Assembly (NCBI GenBank): GCA_963281155.1
Contig: CAUJLY010000003.1
Coordinates: forward strand, 7,316,001-7,380,000
Direction: 5' to 3'
DNA: 64,000 nt
Source: Rhabditophanes sp. KR3021
Taxonomy: Eukaryota; Nematoda; Chromadorea; Rhabditida; Alloionematidae
Both the position numbers and the translations under genes were made by a program. Positions 56,981 through 64,000 of the stretch are shown one piece after another. The notes beneath the pieces were generated by a model. That model was not told the origin of the DNA, did no database searches, and saw only the letters and a list, made by a program, of their open reading frames with translations. How positions within the stretch are numbered: position 1 is the stretch's first letter; every line of letters starts with the position of its first letter.

Positions 56981-59900
56981 TTAAGTATAAGAAAACTGGG
57001 AAAAGTTGTTGGCTCTAGGACTAGTGTATGGTGGTTGATCATTCCATCGATGGGCTATCACAGCTGTCTCGTACTTTTGACTAATTGAGTTTTTTCTTTT
57101 CTTCAAACAAATAACAACGATGCAGGCTAATATTATTATCCATATTATGACGATTATCACGGCTATGTAGTAGAAAGTGGCTAAAAAGATTAAATCATGT
57201 TTATTTTTAAGTAACTTACATTCAAATGTTTCTTCCACATGTCCTGAGAAACCTTCTAATAATTTTTTGGCTTCTTCGGCAGTAATAGGTTTGTCAGTTG
57301 ATTTAGTATTTGATGTGTTGGGAGTATTTTTATCAACAACTATCGGCGGATCTTTTTGTTTTAATGGTGGGGGGAGGCTAACGGTTTTAGTGTTTTGAAA
57401 GTTTGACCTGCAGTCGTTGGACCATTTTCCACAAAGTGTGTTATATCTGTTGGCCCATTCTTTTCATGAATCGGAACAGTAGCATTGACTGCAAATGTTA
57501 AACTTGGTGGTGATGTCAATTTTTTAGTAACAAAAGTTGGCTCGGTAGTAATTTGTACTGCTTTAGTCGGAATCATCCATATGTCAGTTATAATTTTCTT
57601 TTCAGAAATACAAATAAATCCATCCCCAATATATCCCTTTAAACAAGTACATACAGGACTACCATTTGAAGTTTGACAAAAGGCATTGCCTGAACAATTT
57701 CTTCCAAAAGTTGTGAAACAGCCATTAATGGGCTGGCAATTAAATCCATCTCCAAACATATCCAATGGACATTGACATTCATAACTTCCTTGTTTGTTAA
57801 TGCAATGTGCATTTTTAAAGCATTTGTGTAAACCACTTTCGCATTCATTGACATCAATTAGGCAATTCGGACCCATATATCCCTTACCACAAACCGCGTT
57901 AGGGCAGTATCCAGTTATGAAGTCGCAGGCCATGTTTTCAGCACAGTTACACTTAGATGCACATTCATTTCCCCAGGTCCCAGATTCGCAATCTTTCGTG
58001 CAAAAGGGAGCCTCTCTCGTTCCTAGAGGACATTTTCCTAAGATGTCATCAATCTTGAATATCCATTTACCAGGTTGCTTGATGTTTGATTTTGAAAGTA
58101 ACAGATCACTGTTCAGTTCGTAAAAGCTTCCTTTGTTATAGATGCCTGATTTAGCTGGCACCGTTGATGAACCAATCGATTCATATAAATAAGTAACAAA
58201 GGTTTCATTTCCACTAGATGATATGATTACTTGCATTGTTGATGGGTTTCCTGACATTTGACTGGCAACCTCTTCATACGTAATGATGTAGAGGTATTTG
58301 GTGGCAAAGGATGGGGCATTGAAACGTTTGTTTACATTGTAGTTGCTTCTTAATAACAAAGCTTGCCCGGATTTGTCTTCTGGATCTACTTTTCTGATGA
58401 AGACATTTCCTCTGAACGTTAAATCGAACTTTTGACTCAATGGAATTAGGGCAGTTGATGAGTTTGCCATTTCTTCAAACGAAGGAACATTTTTTCCAAA
58501 AGAAATAATTCCGTTGGTGGAAACAAACATCTTCAAAAAAGTGTCCCCAAAAACTTTTATTCCCTCCCCAAGAGAAACTTCCTTAATCGAATTTCTTTTC
58601 AACTCCAATTCAACAGTCTTTCCTAGGTCACTAGGGGCATACAGAATAGTTTCTCTGCACTCAACCCCTGACCCCAAAAAGCCTTCATTGCAAGAGCAAT
58701 GAAAAGAACCTGGAAGATTAGTACAAACAGCTGCCGCATGGCAAGGACTTTGGTCACACTCATTAATATCAATGCAGCTTGTTGAGTTGGAGCTTAACTT
58801 CTCATACCCTTCCTCGCAATAACAAACAAAAGAACCTGCCAAGTTTTTGCATCTCGAATGAGCTCCACAGATATTTTCGCTTTTCAAGCACTCGTCAATG
58901 TCGATACATCCTTCAGGAGTGCCCGGATTTCCAAAATAGCCGGTTTTGCATTGACACTGATAGGATCCAATTAAATTTAAACAATCCGTCGTCTCATTCC
59001 TAATGGACATTGGGCCGCACAAAGCTGATTTTTCCAAACATTCATCGATATCAATGCAGCCGTCCTCTGTAGCCAGAAAGCCTATAAAGTAGTCGAATAT
59101 TTATTTGCATTTACAAAATAAAAAGGCACCTGGTTGACAAATACAAGAATAAGATCCATTCAAATTTTTGCACTCCGAATGTGGTCCGCAAATGTGTTCA
59201 CCCGACTCACACTCATTCTTATCCTCGCACCTGATTCCATCCCCTGAAAAACCTTCCAAACAAACGCAACCTTCCCCTTCACAATAGGCATTAACACCGC
59301 AAATAACATTCTTACATCCCCTTTCACTGCCATTTCCCTTAATTTCAATCTACCAATATTTAATTATCAACTTTATTCAATTACCAATTTATTCTTAGAA
59401 AACTTTACTTTTATTTAACACCTTATCAAGACAACTTTTACCCCTTTATACCACGAACCTATATAATTTTATAGTTCCTATTAAATGAATTTATAATAGT
59501 GTTAAAAAATTAGTAGGTACTATTTGCACCTAACATGTATAAGTGATGTTAAATTAAAAATCATAATAAAATGTGGAATTATTATGTGGAACTTTTCTGT
59601 TTGGCTCCAATCTGCCTCATCATATCTACTTTTAACTTATGTTTATTTTATAAAGTAAAATTGTACCATCCTAACTTTAGAATTGTCCTTTATAATTTGC
59701 CTTTTACTTATGGTTGTATGTGTGTGACTAAGATAATTACGAGGATTTGTATGCTTTCCACCAGTAGTGATTTGGTACGGAGAGCAGGGGATGAGATCGT
59801 TTCTATTTGTTTGTTTTCTATTACCTTTACTTCGATAGGTTTTACTGTTGAAAGGATGGTAGCTATTAGATATTTTTTGCATTATGAACGATTTTGTTTA

Positions 59901-62171
59901 CGGATTGCCTGGCTTGGCATTGGAATTGTAGTTGTGTCATTATGTATAGGTGTAATCTTCAGAATTTTAAATATGCTCAACCTCTTCACCATCAACGCAT
60001 CCATCTTAATGAGTGGCATCATCCAAATCATTGCCTTAATTGTAAGTCATGCCACTATCATTTATTAACTAACTAAAACTTTCATTCCAGCTATCTTATT
60101 TCGTATTCAAGGCAGCTCAAAGGCAATACAACTCCAACAAAGGTATTGAAAAAAGAATCGGGCAGGTGAGAAACAAAATATCGACAACATCTATTAGATA
60201 TCAAACTATTGAAAATAGATGTGTTATTAATCTTTTGATTGCTTTCATCAAAATTAATACTCTTGGAACGGCACTAAATATGGTGGCTTTTGTTGTGTCG
60301 AGGAACATGTATTTTACCACCTTTCACTCAAAGGAAGTCAATAGTTTGGTGGGTAGTTTCGTTCCGTACTTGCAGTCCATAGCAATTCCAGTCACTTTAA
60401 TTTTAAGTGAACCTAAGTTATGGAGACGTTGTTGTCTTTTTCTTGGAATTCATTTCAATAAAAGGGAACGAAAGGCCAATGTAGTGCCGATTAATAAGAT
60501 TATTAGTAGTAATGTGTCTCAGGAAATTGTTTATACCTCGAACCAGACCAGAGAAATTTATTGGAGTAGTTTTAAGGAACAGTGGGGATAAAATTACCTT
60601 TGGTGGAAATGATAAATTGGCGTCACCTGAAATGGTGTCTAATTCTTGTTTGAACATGTCTCGATGGATTTTGTCGAGGAGAGGCATTATGGTTGGCTGG
60701 GCATGTTGAAGGGTAATTTTACCTTGTTCGGCTGGAGATGGCCCGTTGCAAGATTTGGTCTGATTGTTGTAGTCGAGACAGAGGCAAAGGTGAGCTCCAG
60801 GTGTGTTGATGCAGTCAGGTTGTTGGGGTGGACATAAATGGGGGGTGTCTGTACATTCATCAATGTCTCGGTTGCAAATGGGAGCACCTCGCCATCCTTT
60901 GTTGCACTTCCCAGACTCACAATGGCCTTCTTTTGCGGAACAAGGAATATTTGATTCGCAATGACAAGTCCTTAATCATGTTAATAAATTGATTTACAAA
61001 AAACTTACTTTATGCAATCCATTCCCCACTGATTTACACCACAAGACTCAACACACTCCATTCCTCTAAAACCTGCCCCACACAGATAAATTCTATCATC
61101 CCCATCTAGTTTAAACAACCACTCTCCCGGAATACCGATATCACTTTTGTCTCCAAGCAAAATAGCATCCTCAGTCCCACTTCCAGGCAAAACCAAGTTA
61201 GAAAGTCCAGGCTCCCCATGAAAGCCAACAATAGCATTTACATTGGTGGTCAACTTCGAGTAGACGATATGCCCATACGACCCATACTTCTCAGACAAGA
61301 TAAGAGCTACTTGGAATAAATTGCCTTCATTTGAGTCGATTCCGTAGGCTTGAGTATTTTCCCACGTCACAATCACCACCGAATCGGGCTTGTATTCTTT
61401 GCCGAGGATGTATTGGATGTTGACTTCATTTCGAGCTGCATCCAATACAGCTGCTTCTGTCGTTTCTCGAAACCAAACCTTGCCGCCTTTGGATTTCATC
61501 CAATAGACAGCTAGGATGGGGTCGTCTAGGGGAAATGGCTTGGGGTTGGGGAGGTGGTGCGTGTTGAGGGCAATGGCTCCATCTTTTCTTATGTAAATTC
61601 GGTCATATTGGATTCCTAGCAAATATAAGGGAGTAGTCAAAGTTACTTCCTCAACCTTCTTGACCATCCTAAAATCGTCGTGATCTTTGCCATACGGATA
61701 TAGACGAGCACTAAAAATATATGGGACTGATGTGTTAAGGTCTAGTGTTGGTTTGTCTGGAATTGGATTTCTCTTGTATCGTTGGTGGGCTGGAATTATT
61801 AATTACCAATAATTATAGTGTGTTTTATCGAATATTGACACTCATCTACATTTTTGATGGTGCAATTAAATTTAATTGGTCTCAATCAAAAAAAGAAACC
61901 ACTAATTAATAATGAGGAGATGTTACATCTTAGAACTAATTAATTAAAAACTAGACTTCCAAAAGCCCCTAAATATTTACTGGTACTATTTATTATTCCG
62001 AATGGCCAAACAAATAAATAATAACACCAACAAATAAATAAAAGTAACCTCATCGAAAAGATGCTGATTTAAGACAAACTTACTGGGATATTTATGTTGC
62101 GTAGATGAATATATAGATATAACTAAGGAAATAAATAAAACTTTTATAAACAATATTTCCTTTTTTTTCAT
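56981..62171 (-). CDS. DEX-1-like NIDO/EGF transmembrane protein
   Basis: Extracellular matrix/adhesion protein like C. elegans DEX-1, which anchors dendrite tips and shapes epithelia. Exons 62171-62084, 61789-61009, 60970-60598, 59349-59130, 59081-57220 and 57180-56981, about 1174 residues (DEX-1 about 1137). Order: signal peptide (LFIKVLFISLVISIYSS); NIDO 1 (LYPYGKDHDDFR...LDGDD); Cys-rich EGFs; a linker; several calcium-binding EGFs (CIDIDECLKSENICG, DINECDQSPC); NIDO 2 (FVSTNGIISFG...WIFKIDD); more EGFs; a Thr/Pro-rich stalk; a TM helix (YYIAVIIVIIWIIILACIVVICL); and a 40-residue tail. The stalk is out of frame with the TM exon by one base at the six-C run 57369-57374; a seventh C would restore it. 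Intron 59350-60597 holds a receptor gene on the other strand. Confidence 0.86.
59571..60591 (+). CDS. Nested nematode 7TM chemoreceptor-like GPCR
   Basis: Seven-transmembrane receptor resembling the nematode Sra superfamily (Sra, Srab, Sre types). Exons 59571-60041 and 60091-60591, in phase, 323 residues, the usual length. The hydrophobic segments run LFCLAPICLIISTFNLCLF, IVLYNLPFTYGCMCV, ICLFSITFTSIGFTV, LGIGIVVVSLCIGVIF, ILMSGIIQIIALILSYFVF, INLLIAFIKINTLGTAL and FVPYLQSIAIPVTLIL. Between TM5 and TM6 is RYQTIENRCV, like the S-x-R-[YF]-Q-x-x-E-N motif of Sra-type receptors. The third loop has VERMVAIRYF after TM3. The whole gene lies antisense within the 1248-base DEX-1-like intron 59350-60597. 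Its stop is 6 bases from the intron's donor, so its 3' UTR must overlap a DEX-1-like exon or be extremely short. Ligand unknown. Confidence 0.82.
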
Positions 62172-63570
62172 AATTTATTAACTATAAAGTATGGATTAAA
62201 TAAAGTATAAGGAGAAAGTTAATAAAGATTGAGGGTAAGTTTGGGCTGATTCGACAAAAGATAAGGAGTCTGTTTTTAGAGATAGGTGCGTGTGTATATA
62301 GGAACAATTATACAATTACGAAAGTGTTTATAACCGTCTTCATTATTAATAATAACAAAACTTGGTTCCCCTTAAAAAGGTAGTGTTATTAGGTTGGGAA
62401 AAGTTTGTTTTAGACATCCCGCACATTTATTGAAAGAAGGGATGTGAAGGTACATAAATTAGTTCATGATTTGGGGTGTATCTTTAAGTTATCGGTAAAA
62501 GGAATCTTATAGAATGTTTAAAGATTGCTTTGGATAGCAAAAGGATAAGTTGTTTTCAGTATCATCTAGATTAACTAAATAACACATTTCTAATTTTACT
62601 ATTTTTTGGGAAAGTAAATAATGAGATGTATGGATAGATACATGTATTATAATGAAATCCTGATCAAAATCCACACCTTCCAATCCAAAAAGTAAACAAA
62701 AGAAAGTTTTGTGTGACCTATTGTAATGTATATTCTTCTAGCCTAAAAATTAATTCATCTATCCAACATATTTAAAACTTAAATCTAAACAATGCAAAAT
62801 TAATACATCTAACAAAATGAACAACACGCCTATATTTAATTTTTACAAATAACGTAATTATATATATATATTTATTCATATTTTAATTAGTTGTTGTACA
62901 AATTTTAGATTAGAATATTTTAGCATGATAAAAAGGTAATTATGGAATGTCTCGAACATCCACCAAATGATTGTCACCCACAAACCAACCCAATTTGAAT
63001 AAAATTGTAAGGAATGGTAAAAAAGAGAATATATATTATTGAAGTGACCACAAAAAAATATTATATATCATTAAACAAATAAGTAATGTTTTTTGTTTTG
63101 CGGTCGTTGAAGGTAACGGGAGTAGATGAATATTTTGGTAGTTAAGTTTATGTGGATGCTTCATTTAGCGGCACACCTTGACCTGATTAGGTTGGTGGCA
63201 GGAATGAAAGGTGTTCGGTGGTTCGCGGTTTGGTCAATTTATGTAGTGGATGTCAAGAATGTAGATAACTTGATAATGATATGGGATTGGAATTGGTTTG
63301 TAATTTGATGTTGGGGTACTAGTTATTTAAATCAAGATTACATAATTGTACAATAATGTGGTTAAATGATACCAAGTATCATTAATTGTATTTGGTTATT
63401 GTTGTATCAATCAAATTATTATTAAGTGTGTTCAAAGAAACGGTTGGAAAGGTTGTAAATATTTTGAATAAATTAAAATTCTTAGTCATCACAAAATGAT
63501 AATTTAATCAACATAAACGAATGTAAAAGTAAAATTTATTATTTAATGGTAATGGGTTTAGAGAAAGTTG
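62172..63570. other. Intergenic, no gene seen
   Basis: AT-rich DNA between the 5' end of the DEX-1-like gene and the 3' end of the ShK-module gene, both on the minus strand. Contains an AT dinucleotide run near 62862-62873 and several weak TATA-like motifs. No coding support. Confidence 0.5.
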
Positions 63571-64000
63571 TTAACTTCTGAATTTCGATAATTTGAAAGG
63601 TCTCTTGACATTGTCGTTCTTTTTTAACATTAGAAGGGCGTTTATTTCAGATGTGAGACTTCCTTCCTCATTAGTGCCCACATATATTTGTGTTTTCTTG
63701 CACCAATTACAACTTTTGGCGCAATAAACACGCATCGCCGGCATACTGAAAAATGAATTAAAATCACCAACTTAACACAGAACAAACGATACCTTGCACT
63801 ATTTTTACAGACGCCACTTTCAGCTAATTGTTCACAAGTGTCTAGTTCATCTCGGCAAATAGATTGAGTCTGTGGGATGATACTGGAGGAAGGACATAAC
63901 GAGCAAGTTCTAATTAAAGATTAATTATTTTTTAAATAGCTTTAATTTACCTTGGACAGTAATCTTCAGCAATCGCCAATCTACAGCCACCCAAACTTTT
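63571..64000 (-). CDS. ShK-module secreted protein, 3' end only
   Basis: Only the C-terminal part is in the window; the 5' part lies beyond 64000. Exons 64000-63951 (partial), 63909-63793 and 63745-63571, in phase. The first visible residues finish one six-cysteine ShK-type module (GCRLAIAEDYCPRTCSLC). A second complete one follows: CRDELDTCEQLAESGVC...MRVYCAKSCNWC. The tail after it is basic (RPFKLSKFRS) with a run of hydrophobic residues (INALLMLKK). ShK modules are common in nematode secreted proteins, either alone in tandem or after an enzyme such as a tyrosinase, astacin or peroxidase, so the whole protein cannot be named. No activity should be inferred from the module name. Confidence 0.78.

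Noticed and set aside
62005..62171. Extra hydrophobic protein after the DEX-1-like leader
   Set aside because: It is the intron read through; a GTAAGT donor at 62083 joins the leader to the NIDO exon in phase.

Overview
The window is nuclear DNA from a nematode; the species cannot be named from sequence alone. The nematode signature is strong: three cuticle collagens with an N-terminal membrane anchor and interrupted Gly-X-Y blocks, a secreted SXP/RAL-2 (DUF148)-type protein, a DEX-1-like nidogen/EGF membrane protein, tandem ShK-type six-cysteine modules and a nematode-style chemoreceptor. The DNA is AT-rich. Most introns are 38-50 bp with GTAAGT-like donors and TTTNAG acceptors, and genes lie close together on both strands. 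I rebuilt the exon structures by hand from splice signals and reading-frame phase, and most models close exactly in frame.

Left part (1-18 kb): an NRBP-type pseudokinase (-), two cuticle collagens (+), a BIG3/ARFGEF3-like protein (-), a YL1/VPS72 chromatin factor (-) and a SON-like RS-rich splicing protein (-). Middle (18-38 kb): a DNAJC4-like mitochondrial J-protein (+), a Ski2 exosome helicase (-), a short-chain dehydrogenase (+), the SXP/RAL-2-like protein (+), a BRPF/LIN-49-like PHD protein (-), nuclear poly(A)-binding protein 2 (+), an EEF1AKMT4-like methyltransferase (+), an MPP-type MAGUK (+), UFD1 (-), a small secreted protein (-) and an AF9/ENL YEATS protein (-).

Right part (38-64 kb): a 3.1-kb gene-poor stretch, SEC63 (+), a glutaredoxin (-), a Tyr/Asn/Pro-rich secreted protein (-), a peptide-amidating lyase (-), a third cuticle collagen (+), a divergent alpha-tubulin (-), a 2.7-kb non-coding stretch, a LIN-11/LHX1-type LIM-homeobox gene (+), a DEX-1-like gene (-) with a whole 7TM receptor gene nested antisense in one intron, and the 3' end of a ShK-module gene running off the right edge.

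The genes do not form one pathway. Most are housekeeping functions: RNA decay and processing, chromatin, ER translocation and ER-associated degradation. Cuticle and neuronal genes are mixed among them. The most notable points are the nested receptor gene, a BRPF homolog whose bromodomain and PWWP look eroded, a four-fold 25-residue repeat in the pseudokinase linker, an alpha-tubulin without Lys40, and three genes with a single-base frame break, two of them in homopolymers, which may be assembly errors.
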